Assembly: GCA_002717285.1 (NCBI GenBank)
Contig: PBDF01000016.1
Location: 1 to 64,000 of the forward strand
Direction: 5' to 3'
From: Magnetovibrio sp.
GTDB taxonomy: Bacteria > Pseudomonadota > Alphaproteobacteria > Rhodospirillales_A > JABHCV01
DNA length: 64,000 bases
Shown: piece by piece, positions 27,480 through 36,483 of the stretch
How the letters are laid out: each line of letters begins with the position of its first letter
Numbering within the stretch: position 1 is the first letter of the stretch
Notes under the pieces: generated by a model
The model's input: the letters and a program-made list of their open reading frames with translations, nothing else
The model's database searches: none
Told to the model about the DNA's origin: nothing
Position numbers and translations under genes: made by a program

Positions 27480-28325
27480 TTGGAACCCATAGTTACTTTT
27501 CTTATTCTAGCTGCGGCTTTAATGCACGCAACATGGAACACCTTGGTCAAGGTCGATGATGATAGGCTTATGACTATGGTGGTGGTCATAGGGACAACTG
27601 GGCTTCTTGCTCCATTCCTATTGCTTTTGGGTCCTAGTCCGACAATTGAAAGTTGGCCTTACATAGTAGCCTCAGCCATACTTAATAATATTTATTTTTT
27701 ATTTTTAATAGAGGCCTATCGAGTTGGTGATTTTTCTCATTCTTATCCACTTGCTCGTGGCTCTGCGCCGCTTATGGTGGCGGTCGGTGCGATGTTTTTT
27801 GGCGGTGAAACCTTGGGTATTGGTGAAATTCTTGGAATTGCCTTTATAAGTGCAGGTATCATTAGCCTCATGTGGGGTGGTGGTTTAAAATTAGGATGGG
27901 CCCCTTTAGTATACCCTTTGTTGACTGGATCAATGATTGCTAGTTATACAATTGTTGATGGAATTGGAGTTCGATTGTCGGGAAGTCCAGTTGGGTATGT
28001 GGGCTGGCTTTTTATAATAAGCCCTATACCATTGTGCGTAATTGCTCTTGTAAGAAGGGGTGTTGGTGCGTTTGCTTTTCTGAGTAAACAGTGGCGTCGA
28101 GGTGTAATAGGTGGTTTATGCAATTTGATCTCTTACGGTATAGCGATTTGGGCCCTCACTTTTACAGCAATGGCAAATGTTTCAGCTTTGCGTGAGACTA
28201 GTGTGGTCATAGCAGCTTTGATTGGATCACGGGTTCTAGGAGAGGCATTTGGTTTAAGGAGACTTGTTTCTGCTGTTGGAGTATTCCTTGGAATTGTAAT
28301 GATCAGTTTTAGTGCAGCACAATAA
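27480..28325 (+). CDS. EamA/DMT-family membrane transporter
   Basis: 281 residues with about ten membrane helices in two EamA repeats. A TTG start (MEPIVTFLILAAALMHATWN) keeps the first helix complete; the first internal ATG would truncate it. The second repeat ends with SALRETSVVIAALIGSRVLGE, the typical EamA wording. Substrate unknown; relatives export amino acids and other metabolites. Confidence 0.82.
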   Translation: MEPIVTFLILAAALMHATWNTLVKVDDDRLMTMVVVIGTTGLLAPFLLLLGPSPTIESWPYIVASAILNNIYFLFLIEAYRVGDFSHSYPLARGSAPLMVAVGAMFFGGETLGIGEILGIAFISAGIISLMWGGGLKLGWAPLVYPLLTGSMIASYTIVDGIGVRLSGSPVGYVGWLFIISPIPLCVIALVRRGVGAFAFLSKQWRRGVIGGLCNLISYGIAIWALTFTAMANVSALRETSVVIAALIGSRVLGEAFGLRRLVSAVGVFLGIVMISFSAAQ

Positions 28326-28473
28326 AAAAAATCTATCTTAGTCCCTTGTTTTTTTTATGTGAAATTTGTTGGCCTAAGGCTGTTTCTTCATTTATATTTT
28401 ATAATTCTAAGATTACCTTATAAAGATGTTAGTATAGCTTTTGTTGCAACTCAGTAATAACTAAGGCTTGAAA

Positions 28474-29544
28474 ATGGCAGAAGACCAGTCGTCTGAATTC
28501 AAAATTAAAATCTCAAGTACTGGAGACACTCTTGGTGTGCCAAGTGACAAGTCTGTATTGGCCGTATTAAATGAGAATGGTTATCGAGTTGAGCATAGTT
28601 GTGGCCATGGTCTCTGTGGTGTCTGTAAGGTTCGGGTTTTGGAGGGTGAACCAGAACATAAAGACATGGTACTCAGCCCAGCAGAACAATCTGAGTATAT
28701 GACTACTTGTGTCTCACGCTCAAGGAGTGCCGAAATTGTGCTAGAGTTGGGTCCACCTAGTGAAGGTGGTGAGGCCATTCCAATTTCACCTGTTGCCGTA
28801 GTTGATAATTCAATTTGTGTTGGCTGTCTTACTTGTGTAAGAGCGTGCACTTTTGGCGCTGCTTCTATTGATCCACACTTAGTTGGTGTCGGCGGTATTA
28901 TGGGTGCCGCAACAATAAATGATGAGGATTGTACAGGTTGCGGACTTTGTGCGGCTTCCTGTCCTACTGGAGCTATTGATTTAACTCGTTTTGCTAATCA
29001 AGAAATAGTATCTCAGTTTGATGAACTGTTGGGTTCAGGTGTTCCGGTTGCAAATACTCCAAGAGTGGTAGTTTTTGCTTGTCCAAGTTGTCCTGCATCG
29101 ATTGAAAAGTTTACGTCAGACCCCTCTAGGCCAGTAGACCTGAAGGTAGTAGAAATGCCTTGCTCAGGCCGAGTTGATAATTTTTCAATGTTGAAGGCTT
29201 TCGAATATGGAGCTGACGGAGTGATAGTCTCAGGGTGTGAACCCGGCAAGTGTTATTTTAATGCAGGAAATACCAATGCGGCCAAACGAGTGCGTCGAAC
29301 TGAGGCCTGGCTTGATAATGTTGGTCTTGGCGCAAACAGAGTACAAATGTTACATTTGCCGCAAGACGGGGCAGAACCCTTCAGGAGGGCGGTACAAGAA
29401 ATGGCGGATGAACTTCGACCAGTATTGCGTGGTGGCTTGCCTAAACAAACTTTATCCGGTGCTGATACAGGAAAATCTGAGGTTGTAGCTGAGGAGGTAA
29501 AGGCAGCTGAGGATGCCTTTCTGCGCGAGATAGGAGTAATTTAG
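28474..29544 (+). CDS. Fusion of 2Fe-2S ferredoxin, 2x[4Fe-4S] ferredoxin and MvhD/FlpD-like domain
   Basis: 356 residues from the ATG at 28474. Domain 1 (about 5-88) is a 2Fe-2S ferredoxin with Cys43, Cys48, Cys51 and Cys79. Domain 2 (about 108-175) has two 4Fe-4S motifs starting at Cys115 and Cys153. Domain 3 (about 195-325) is MvhD/FlpD-like with CPSC (203-206), Cys230 and CEPGKC (255-260). MvhD links hydrogenase or other electron donors to heterodisulfide-reductase-type complexes in anaerobes. Next to MetV and MetF it should carry electrons from methylene-H4folate reductase. No HdrA is nearby. The C-terminal tail EDAFLREIGVI recurs on the next protein. Confidence 0.88.
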   Translation: MAEDQSSEFKIKISSTGDTLGVPSDKSVLAVLNENGYRVEHSCGHGLCGVCKVRVLEGEPEHKDMVLSPAEQSEYMTTCVSRSRSAEIVLELGPPSEGGEAIPISPVAVVDNSICVGCLTCVRACTFGAASIDPHLVGVGGIMGAATINDEDCTGCGLCAASCPTGAIDLTRFANQEIVSQFDELLGSGVPVANTPRVVVFACPSCPASIEKFTSDPSRPVDLKVVEMPCSGRVDNFSMLKAFEYGADGVIVSGCEPGKCYFNAGNTNAAKRVRRTEAWLDNVGLGANRVQMLHLPQDGAEPFRRAVQEMADELRPVLRGGLPKQTLSGADTGKSEVVAEEVKAAEDAFLREIGVI

Positions 29545-29575
29545 AAGTGTTTGGATTAAATAGGAAAATGGAATC

Positions 29576-30355
29576 ATGATTGTAGCTGAACAGAAAGAGT
29601 TGCCTGAATTGAAAAAAATGTTGAAGGGCAAAAAGAAGGTGCTGGCAGTTGGTTGTGGTACTTGTGTGTCTGTATGCTTTGCTGGTGGGCAGACCGAAAC
29701 TCGTGGCCTCGCTGCTGAATTAAGCACGGCCGCGAATGTTGATGGTGAAAGTCTGGACGTTGATGTGAAAACAGTTCAACGCCAATGCGTTCAGGAATTT
29801 ATTGAACCGTTAGACGATGATTTAAAAGACTATGACGCAGTACTCTCGCTTGGGTGTGGGGTTGGTGTCCAAACTCTTGCTCAACGCTACCCTGATACTA
29901 GAATTTTCCCGGGACTAGATACACAGTTTATGGGGCAGCCTGTCGAACCTGGCGTTTGGGAAGAACGGTGTGTTGGTTGTGGTAGTTGTGTTCTCGAATA
30001 CACAGGGGGTTTGTGCCCAATTACACGTTGTCCTAAACAATTATTTAATGGGCCTTGCGGAGGCTCTGAGGGGGGCATGTGTGAGGTTGATTTATCAATG
30101 CCCTGCGTATGGTCAAATATTTGGGGAAATGCAGAAAATTTAGACTTAACGGATACCTTGATGGAAATAAGACCGCCACAGGATTGGTCAACAAGTCGAA
30201 GTGGTGGTCTGAGGCGTACGGTGGTGCGTGATGATTTGCATCAACCAAGTGCAGTCAAAACAAAAGATGACACAAAAGTAGGTGATCAATCAGAGGAGGA
30301 AGCAAAAGAAGAAAGACCTGAAGATGCTTTCCTTCGTGGTATAGGATTAATTTAA
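29576..30355 (+). CDS. metV: MetV-like subunit of methylenetetrahydrofolate reductase (MTHFR C-terminal domain family)
   Basis: 259 residues. The N-terminal VGCGTCVSVC (Cys27, 30, 34) and the later CVGCGSC (132-138), followed by LCPITRCPKQLFNGPCGG, match the zinc/FeS MTHFR C-terminal domain that forms the MetV subunit of acetogenic MetVF. It partners the MetF one base downstream and the MvhD fusion 31 bases upstream. In acetogens MetV relays electrons to MetF; in a methyl-oxidising organism the flow would be reversed. A charged linker of about 25 residues leads to the tail EDAFLRGIGLI. Confidence 0.88.
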   Translation: MIVAEQKELPELKKMLKGKKKVLAVGCGTCVSVCFAGGQTETRGLAAELSTAANVDGESLDVDVKTVQRQCVQEFIEPLDDDLKDYDAVLSLGCGVGVQTLAQRYPDTRIFPGLDTQFMGQPVEPGVWEERCVGCGSCVLEYTGGLCPITRCPKQLFNGPCGGSEGGMCEVDLSMPCVWSNIWGNAENLDLTDTLMEIRPPQDWSTSRSGGLRRTVVRDDLHQPSAVKTKDDTKVGDQSEEEAKEERPEDAFLRGIGLI

Positions 30356-30356
30356 C

Positions 30357-31352
30357 ATGGGTCAGGCGTTAGAAAAACCAATTGAAAAGGAGTTGAAATC
30401 AGGAAGCAATCTTGAGCGTGTTCTGGCTTCTGGACATTTTGCAGTTACTGGTGAGTTAGGACCTCCAAGGAGCATGAACCTTGATTTGATTAACCGTAAA
30501 ATAACTTATTTAAAAGGTTTTGTAGATGCTGCTAATCTAACTGATAATCAAACAGGCATAGTTCGATTGAGCAGCATTGCGACAAGTATTTTATGTCATC
30601 AAGGTGGTCTTGAACCTGTAATGCAGATGACTTGCCGCGATAGGAATCGTTTGGCTATGCAAAGCGATCTTCTGGGTGCAAATATTCATGGGGTAAAAAA
30701 TGTACTTTGCCTCTCTGGTGATCACCAGTCTTTTGGGGACCATCCTGGAACAAAAAATGTCCATGATATAGACTCCATGCAGCTGATTAGGATGGTTTCA
30801 GAAATGCGTGATAAAAACCAATTCCAAAATGGCGTTGAAATAAAAGGGGGAGGACCTAAGATGTTCATTGGAGCTGCAGCTAGCCCATTTTCCTCACCAG
30901 TTGAAATGCGCCCTCTAAGATTAGCAAAAAAAGTCCTTGCAGGCGCAGACTTTACGCAAACACAAATGATTTTTGATATGGAGAAGTTCAAAATCTACAT
31001 GCGCCGAATTGTTGACATGGGATTGCATGAAAAGATCTCGATTTTAGCGGGAGTTGGTCCCTTGAAAAGTGCGCCAATGGCTAGATTTCTACACGAGAAA
31101 ATCCCTGGAATTGAGGTGCCTGAACATTTAATAGAGCGAATGGAAAATGCAGTAAAGGATATAGACAAAGAAGATAAAGAGGCTCGACAAGAAGCTGGGC
31201 GCGCCGAAGGTATAAAAATCTGTATTGAACAAATAGAAAAGGCAAAAGAAATAGAGGGCGTTGCGGGTGTTCATATTATGGCCATTGAGTGGGAGGCTGC
31301 AATTGAGAGTATTGTCAAAGGTGCAGGACTTTTCCCCAGACCCGTAATCTGA
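30357..31352 (+). CDS. metF: Methylenetetrahydrofolate reductase, MetF subunit
   Basis: 331 residues forming the MTHFR TIM barrel: GELGPPRSMN at the N-terminus, DAANLTDNQTGIVRLSS, QMTCRDRNRLAMQSDLLGA, NVLCLSGDH and GAAASPFSSP. It interconverts 5-methyl- and 5,10-methylene-tetrahydrofolate. Placed with MetV and the MvhD fusion it looks like the acetogen-type MetVF enzyme rather than a single-subunit biosynthetic MetF; here it would oxidise methyl groups delivered by the corrinoid system. It is one base behind metV, so translation is coupled. Confidence 0.92.
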   Translation: MGQALEKPIEKELKSGSNLERVLASGHFAVTGELGPPRSMNLDLINRKITYLKGFVDAANLTDNQTGIVRLSSIATSILCHQGGLEPVMQMTCRDRNRLAMQSDLLGANIHGVKNVLCLSGDHQSFGDHPGTKNVHDIDSMQLIRMVSEMRDKNQFQNGVEIKGGGPKMFIGAAASPFSSPVEMRPLRLAKKVLAGADFTQTQMIFDMEKFKIYMRRIVDMGLHEKISILAGVGPLKSAPMARFLHEKIPGIEVPEHLIERMENAVKDIDKEDKEARQEAGRAEGIKICIEQIEKAKEIEGVAGVHIMAIEWEAAIESIVKGAGLFPRPVI

Positions 31353-31578
31353 AAGTAAACCTAATATGTCTCTTGTTCTCTTTAACTAAAGCATTTTTAG
31401 GTTGCCAGTTCTACATTTCTTAATGTGTCAGAACTAAAAAAAGCTTACACACAGTTCTGTTTAAAATTACATGTGGGTTAAATACAATGCACGAACTAGT
31501 TATGTGTATAATCTATACTAAAAACTATCGTCTTGTTTTGGCTGATTATTGGAAGTGGCGAAGAATTGGAATTTTTAA

Positions 31579-32850
31579 ATGACACTTCTTCTTGGCTGTA
31601 TTGCTGATGACTACACAGGTGCTGGTGACCTTGCAAATACTCTCGTTAAAAGTGGCTTAAAAACGGCTCAATTGATAGGCCAACCCTATTGTGATTTAGA
31701 TTTGCCAGAAGCTGATGCATTGGTAGTGGCTTTGAAGACAAGAACTAGGCCGGTATCTGCAGCGGTTGAAGAAACACTCTCTGTGCTAAAGTGGTTACAG
31801 AAACGTGGTGCAACCCAGTTTTTTTTTAAATATTGCTCTACTTTTGACTCTACAACAGAAGGTAATATAGGCCCAGTATTGGATGCCCTAATGGAAAGTC
31901 TTAGTTGTGATTTTACCATTGCGTGTCCGGCTTTTCCAGAGACTGGAAGAACAGTCTATCAGGGACATTTGTTTGTTGACAATAAACTTTTATCAAATTC
32001 TCCGATGCGTAACCACCCTTTGACCCCAATGACTGAATCAAATTTGGTTTGTCTATTGGGTAGACAAACAAGACAAGAGGTTGATCTAATCCCCACAGCA
32101 ATAGTCGAGAAAGGTCCCGAGTCAATAAAGACTGCAATGTCAGAACTTAAGGATTCTGGTGTGCGTATTGCCATTGTTGATGCACTCAATGACAACCATT
32201 TGATGAATATTGGAGCTGCCTGTAAGGGTATGAAGCTAATTACTGGAAGCTCAGGGCCGGCTATGGGATTAGCCAAAAATTTTTTGACTCAATTTGATAT
32301 TAAGCTTAATAAACCTGCCTCAACAATACCGTGTGTGAAAGGGCCTGAAGCAGTAATTGCGGGTAGTTGCTCACAGATTACTTTGGCTCAGATTGAAAAA
32401 ATGAGTAGGAGCCACCCTGTTTTTCGTTTCAATGCCATCGACATTGTAGAAAATCGGGTCACAACAAATCAAATTTTAGACTGGGCTCATCCTTACTTGT
32501 TGGCTAAAAAAGCTTTTTTAGTAGCAGCAAGTGCATCGCCTGAGATAATCTTGGAGGCTCAAAAACGTTTGGGCAGAATTGAGTCTGGAGAGTTGGTGGA
32601 GAAAACTCTGTCTGAAGTTACATGCCTCTTGGTTGAAAATGGCCTTCGCCGTTTGATTGTAGCTGGTGGGGAAACCTCTGGTGCAGTAGTTCAGGCTCTT
32701 GGTATTGAGGGTATGCAGATTGGTCATGAAATCGCCCCTGGTATTCCTTGTATGGTGACCCTTGGTAAAGATCCAATCGCCTTAACTTTGAAGTCCGGCA
32801 ACTTTGGAAGTGAAGACTTTTTTCTTAATGCATTAAGAGCGATGCCATGA
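31579..32850 (+). CDS. Four-carbon acid-sugar kinase family protein (OtnK/DUF1537-like)
   Basis: 423 residues. The N-terminal DUF1537 part begins LLLGCIADDYTGAGDLANTL, and the nucleotide-binding C-terminal part has RLIVAGGETSGAVVQALG and CMVTLGKDPIALTLKSGNFG. OtnK phosphorylates 3-oxo-tetronate at C4. Its stop overlaps the OtnC-like start by four bases. The dehydrogenase and isomerase that complete tetronate catabolism are not adjacent, so a different acid sugar or a related C4 compound is possible. Confidence 0.88.
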   Translation: MTLLLGCIADDYTGAGDLANTLVKSGLKTAQLIGQPYCDLDLPEADALVVALKTRTRPVSAAVEETLSVLKWLQKRGATQFFFKYCSTFDSTTEGNIGPVLDALMESLSCDFTIACPAFPETGRTVYQGHLFVDNKLLSNSPMRNHPLTPMTESNLVCLLGRQTRQEVDLIPTAIVEKGPESIKTAMSELKDSGVRIAIVDALNDNHLMNIGAACKGMKLITGSSGPAMGLAKNFLTQFDIKLNKPASTIPCVKGPEAVIAGSCSQITLAQIEKMSRSHPVFRFNAIDIVENRVTTNQILDWAHPYLLAKKAFLVAASASPEIILEAQKRLGRIESGELVEKTLSEVTCLLVENGLRRLIVAGGETSGAVVQALGIEGMQIGHEIAPGIPCMVTLGKDPIALTLKSGNFGSEDFFLNALRAMP

Positions 32851-33479
32851 GTGAGACAAAAGCTCGCGATGAGATTACTCTTTTAGCAAAGTCTTTGTTC
32901 GATCGCGGCCTGACGTTTGGTAGTTCAGGGAACATAAGTCAACGTATCGACGACGGCTGGCTTATGACACCAACTGGTTCAACTATGGGAAATTTGGATC
33001 CAGTTCAAATTTCTAAGCTAGACAATAAAGGAAATCATCTTTCAGGTGACAAGCCAACTAAAGAGAGCTTTCTGCATATGGCAATGTACTGTGAACGCCC
33101 TGAAACTGGTGCAGTAGTCCATCTTCATTCAACTCACTCAGTAGCAGTAAGCTGTCTTGCTGATGTAGATATTGAGAATGTGTTACCACCAATCACAGCA
33201 TATTATGTGATGAAAATTGGTAAATTACCACTAATACCTTATTTTCCACCAGGAGACATAAATTTGGTTAAGGCTGTTCAAGAAATGGCAGGTAAGCATC
33301 ATGCGGTTTTACTTGCAAATCATGGGCCAGTGGTTGCGGGAAAAAGCCTTCACGATGCAGTCTATGCAACAGAGGAATTGGAGGAAACAGCAAAGTTGTT
33401 TCTTTTGCTAAAGGGTATGAATACTCGTTTTCTATCTAGTTCTGAGGTGACCAAGCTTCAGGAGCGTTTTGAGTCATAA
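32847..33479 (+). CDS. Class II aldolase family protein (OtnC-like 3-oxo-tetronate-4-phosphate decarboxylase)
   Basis: 210 residues. GLTFGSSGNIS and GWLMTPTGSTMGNL start the fold; metal and catalytic residues are in VVHLHSTHS (two His), E of PTKESFLH and LLANHGPVVAG. With the OtnK-like kinase it should turn 3-oxo-tetronate 4-phosphate into dihydroxyacetone phosphate and CO2. The ATGA overlap makes the pair a tight unit. Confidence 0.88.
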   Translation: MSETKARDEITLLAKSLFDRGLTFGSSGNISQRIDDGWLMTPTGSTMGNLDPVQISKLDNKGNHLSGDKPTKESFLHMAMYCERPETGAVVHLHSTHSVAVSCLADVDIENVLPPITAYYVMKIGKLPLIPYFPPGDINLVKAVQEMAGKHHAVLLANHGPVVAGKSLHDAVYATEELEETAKLFLLLKGMNTRFLSSSEVTKLQERFES

Positions 33480-33824
33480 GCCCAACAGGCATTTTCTTCA
33501 TTTGACTCACAATGACTATATATTTTTTGAAGTGATTTAACTTCCTATAAAGTAAGACAGACAATTGAGTTTGATTCCGATAAAGTAGCCACTCAGTATA
33601 TTCATGGTTGACATGTTGTTAAATCTCTATCGCAGTTAGCATACCAGAATTTATTATACTTTAATGTAAAGTGTTAAAAAATTTTGCACACGTTAGGATT
33701 TACGGTAATAAAACTGTATGTAACGATTCTTTTGCCAATTGATTGGGTTGTTCTGAAAAGATCCCTTCAGTCAACTTTGGTATAGGACAATGATTTTAAT
33801 TAGTTCACTTTGGGGGCTTTGATA
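33480..33824. other. Intergenic region before hppA
   Basis: 345 AT-rich bases after the OtnC-like gene. No hairpin with a T-tract, repeat or short conserved peptide was found. It should hold the hppA promoter; a G-rich ribosome site (GGGGGC) lies just before the ATG. Confidence 0.55.
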
Positions 33825-35915
33825 ATGGATCTCTACGTCTACATTTTAATTTGTGGTTTTATCGCACTGGCATATGGACTTTATGCGTCACGCTCTGTGC
33901 TCTCGGCAACTGCTGGAAATGAGCGTATGCAAGAAATTTCTGCTGCAATTCGCGAAGGTGCGAGTGCTTATCTCAATCGTCAGTACAAGACTGTTGCAGT
34001 AGTCGGAATTGTCATAGGTATAGTGCTTGGTGCGCTTCTTGGTATTAAAATAGCTATCGGTTATTTTATAGGCGCAATTCTCTCTGGTGCAACCGGCTAT
34101 ATTGGAATGAATATATCCGTTCGTGCCAATGTTCGAACTGCTGAGGCTGCCCGTAGCAGTGGAATTGCAGGGGGACTTAACATTGCCTTTAAAGCGGGTG
34201 CCGTTACCGGACTTTTGGTTGTTGGCTTGGCGTTATTGGGACTTGCTGGATATTATATGTTCCTAAATAGTGTCATTGACTCAAGCACTCCTGAGGGCTC
34301 TCGACACATACTTGAGGCTATGGTTGCTCTTGGATTTGGTGCATCTTTGATATCTATATTTGCTCGTCTTGGTGGTGGTATTTTTACTAAGGGCGCTGAC
34401 GTTGGTTCCGATTTGGTTGGAAAAATTGAGGCTGGCATCCCCGAGGATGATCCGCGTAACGCAGGAGTGATAGCTGATAACGTTGGAGATAATGTGGGTG
34501 ATTGTGCTGGCATGGCTGCCGACTTGTTTGAAACATATGCGGTAACATTAGTTGGAGCTATGCTTCTTGCAGGTATATTTTTTACTGGTGAAGACCAAGA
34601 GAAAATGATGGCACTCCCACTTTTGATTGGAGCTGTCTGCATTATTGCGTCTGTAATATCGACAGCTTTTGTGAGGCTAGGAGAGAGCAATAATATTATG
34701 GGGGCTTTATACAAAGGGTTTGTTGCTAGTGCTGTCATTTCTCTAATTTTCATTGGTGCAGTTATCTCTTTCTATATCGGCTGGGATACAGCTTATCAAA
34801 TGGGTGATCAAACAGTTTCTGGCACTCAAATTTTTTATAGTGTCGTTGCAGGCCTTGCTGTTACGGGTTTAATAGTATGGATTACTGAATACTATACAGG
34901 CACTTCTTATCGGCCAGTCAGGGGAATTGCTGAAGCCTCTAAAACGGGTCATGCCACAAATATTATTCAAGGTCTTGCCATATCTATGGAGGCGACAGCT
35001 CTACCTGTTATTGTAATCTGCGGTGGCATTATGGTCTCTTTCCTGAGTGCAGGGCTTTTTGGAATAGCCATAGCCGCTACCACAATGTTAGCCCTAGCTG
35101 GCATTGTTGTTGCCCTTGATGCTTTCGGACCGGTTACAGATAATGCTGGTGGGATTGCGGAAATGGCTGAATTACCTGCGGATGTTCGAAACACAACAGA
35201 CGCACTTGATGCAGTTGGGAATACGACTAAAGCTGTTACTAAGGGTTACGCTATAGGTTCAGCTGGACTTGCTTCACTAGTCCTTTTTGCTGCCTACACA
35301 GAAGACTTGGCACATTACTTTCCAGGGCTTGAAGTAACATTTCAATTGCAGGACCCCTTTGTAATCATAGGCTTGTTCGTTGGTGGACTTCTTCCTTATT
35401 TATTTGGTTCTTTGGGTATGATGGCAGTTGGTCGTGCGGGTAGCGCAGTTGTTGTTGAGGTGCGTCGCCAGTTTAAGGAAATCTCTGGAATTATGGAGGG
35501 AACAGCCAAGCCAGAATATGGTCGTTGTGTTGACATTCTTACACAGAATGCAATTAAGGAAATGATTGTTCCAAGTTTATTACCAGTTCTTGCTCCCCCA
35601 TTAATGTACTTTGTTGTGTTTATGATTGCAGATCAAACAGCAGCATTTACGGCACTTGGAGCTATGTTGCTTGGAACTGTTGTTACTGGTCTCTTCGTTG
35701 CTTTATCAATGACTGCAGGTGGCGGAGCTTGGGATAATGCTAAAAAATTTATTGAGGAAGGCAATTGTGGAGGCAAGGGCTCGGAAGCTCATAAAGCTGT
35801 CGTAACTGGTGATACAGTTGGAGATCCATATAAGGATACTGCTGGTCCAGCTATTAACCCAATGATTAAAATTATAAATATCGTTGCAATTTTGATGCTG
35901 GCGATACTTGCCTAA
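33825..35915 (+). CDS. hppA: Membrane-bound proton-translocating pyrophosphatase (K+-independent)
   Basis: 696 residues from the ATG at 33825; an upstream in-frame TTG is ignored. About 16 membrane helices. The substrate loop [20 protein letters not shown] then [20 protein letters not shown], and [19 protein letters not shown] near the end, are diagnostic. The position that sets potassium dependence reads [10 protein letters not shown], the lysine form of K+-independent enzymes. It pumps H+ with PPi hydrolysis and saves energy in nutrient-poor cells. A terminator follows. Confidence 0.95.
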   Translation: MDLYVYILICGFIALAYGLYASRSVLSATAGNERMQEISAAIREGASAYLNRQYKTVAVVGIVIGIVLGALLGIKIAIGYFIGAILSGATGYIGMNISVRANVRTAEAARSSGIAGGLNIAFKAGAVTGLLVVGLALLGLAGYYMFLNSVIDSSTPEGSRHILEAMVALGFGASLISIFARLGGGIFTKGADVGSDLVGKIEAGIPEDDPRNAGVIADNVGDNVGDCAGMAADLFETYAVTLVGAMLLAGIFFTGEDQEKMMALPLLIGAVCIIASVISTAFVRLGESNNIMGALYKGFVASAVISLIFIGAVISFYIGWDTAYQMGDQTVSGTQIFYSVVAGLAVTGLIVWITEYYTGTSYRPVRGIAEASKTGHATNIIQGLAISMEATALPVIVICGGIMVSFLSAGLFGIAIAATTMLALAGIVVALDAFGPVTDNAGGIAEMAELPADVRNTTDALDAVGNTTKAVTKGYAIGSAGLASLVLFAAYTEDLAHYFPGLEVTFQLQDPFVIIGLFVGGLLPYLFGSLGMMAVGRAGSAVVVEVRRQFKEISGIMEGTAKPEYGRCVDILTQNAIKEMIVPSLLPVLAPPLMYFVVFMIADQTAAFTALGAMLLGTVVTGLFVALSMTAGGGAWDNAKKFIEEGNCGGKGSEAHKAVVTGDTVGDPYKDTAGPAINPMIKIINIVAILMLAILA

Positions 35916-35956
35916 AAACCAAATGTAAAAAATGGTTTCGTGATGTTGAGAGGAAA

Positions 35957-35986
35957 AGCCCGGCGCATAAACGTCGGGCTTTTTTC
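35957..35986 (+). terminator. Rho-independent terminator of hppA
   Basis: agcccggcg (35957-35965) pairs with cgtcgggct (35972-35980), with one G-U, a 6-base loop and a following TTTTTC run. It lies 40 bases after hppA. Confidence 0.9.
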
Positions 35987-36483
35987 TTACATAGCAGAAT
36001 TTTTGGTAACCGTTTGAATTGGACTGCGCACATTAAATAGAACTGTTAAGGTAAAAAATTATTCAAAGCTACGGGTGGATTTTGTGAGTGATACACTGGG
36101 CTTTTATCTACAATTAGCATTGTCATATCTTTTATGCGGCATGTTGTTTTTTCTCGAAGTAAGTTTGACAAGAGTCATATTTATTTGTTTCTAGGTAAGT
36201 AAATTAATTAAATATAGCAGAAGATAGGCCCATTGTTATAGATACATGTCTGTGATTTCTGGTTGCAATCTCTTCCCAGCAGATGTGTATAAGTTTTGAG
36301 CACCCTTTGACAAGTGCACTTCTATTGTTGTTGTTTCATGAAACTCATGAAAAAGATTCGTTTGACCCTTCAAAGACCTCTATTATTTACTGTAAGAAGA
36401 CTTTCACAAATGCGTTATTGAGACTCTTCCGTTTGGGTGCTCTTAGCGCTGTTTTTTTCATAGGTAAAATAAGGTAAAATACT
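35987..36483. other. Intergenic region, no gene seen
   Basis: About 500 bases between the hppA terminator and the D-2-hydroxyacid dehydrogenase. A 64-codon frame at 36283-36477 has no family-like features or ribosome site and is not called. No repeats or hairpins stand out. Confidence 0.55.

Noticed and set aside
36283..36477. 64-codon open frame before the D-2-hydroxyacid dehydrogenase
   Set aside because: Low complexity mix of hydrophobic and basic residues with no ribosome site; probably chance in AT-rich DNA.
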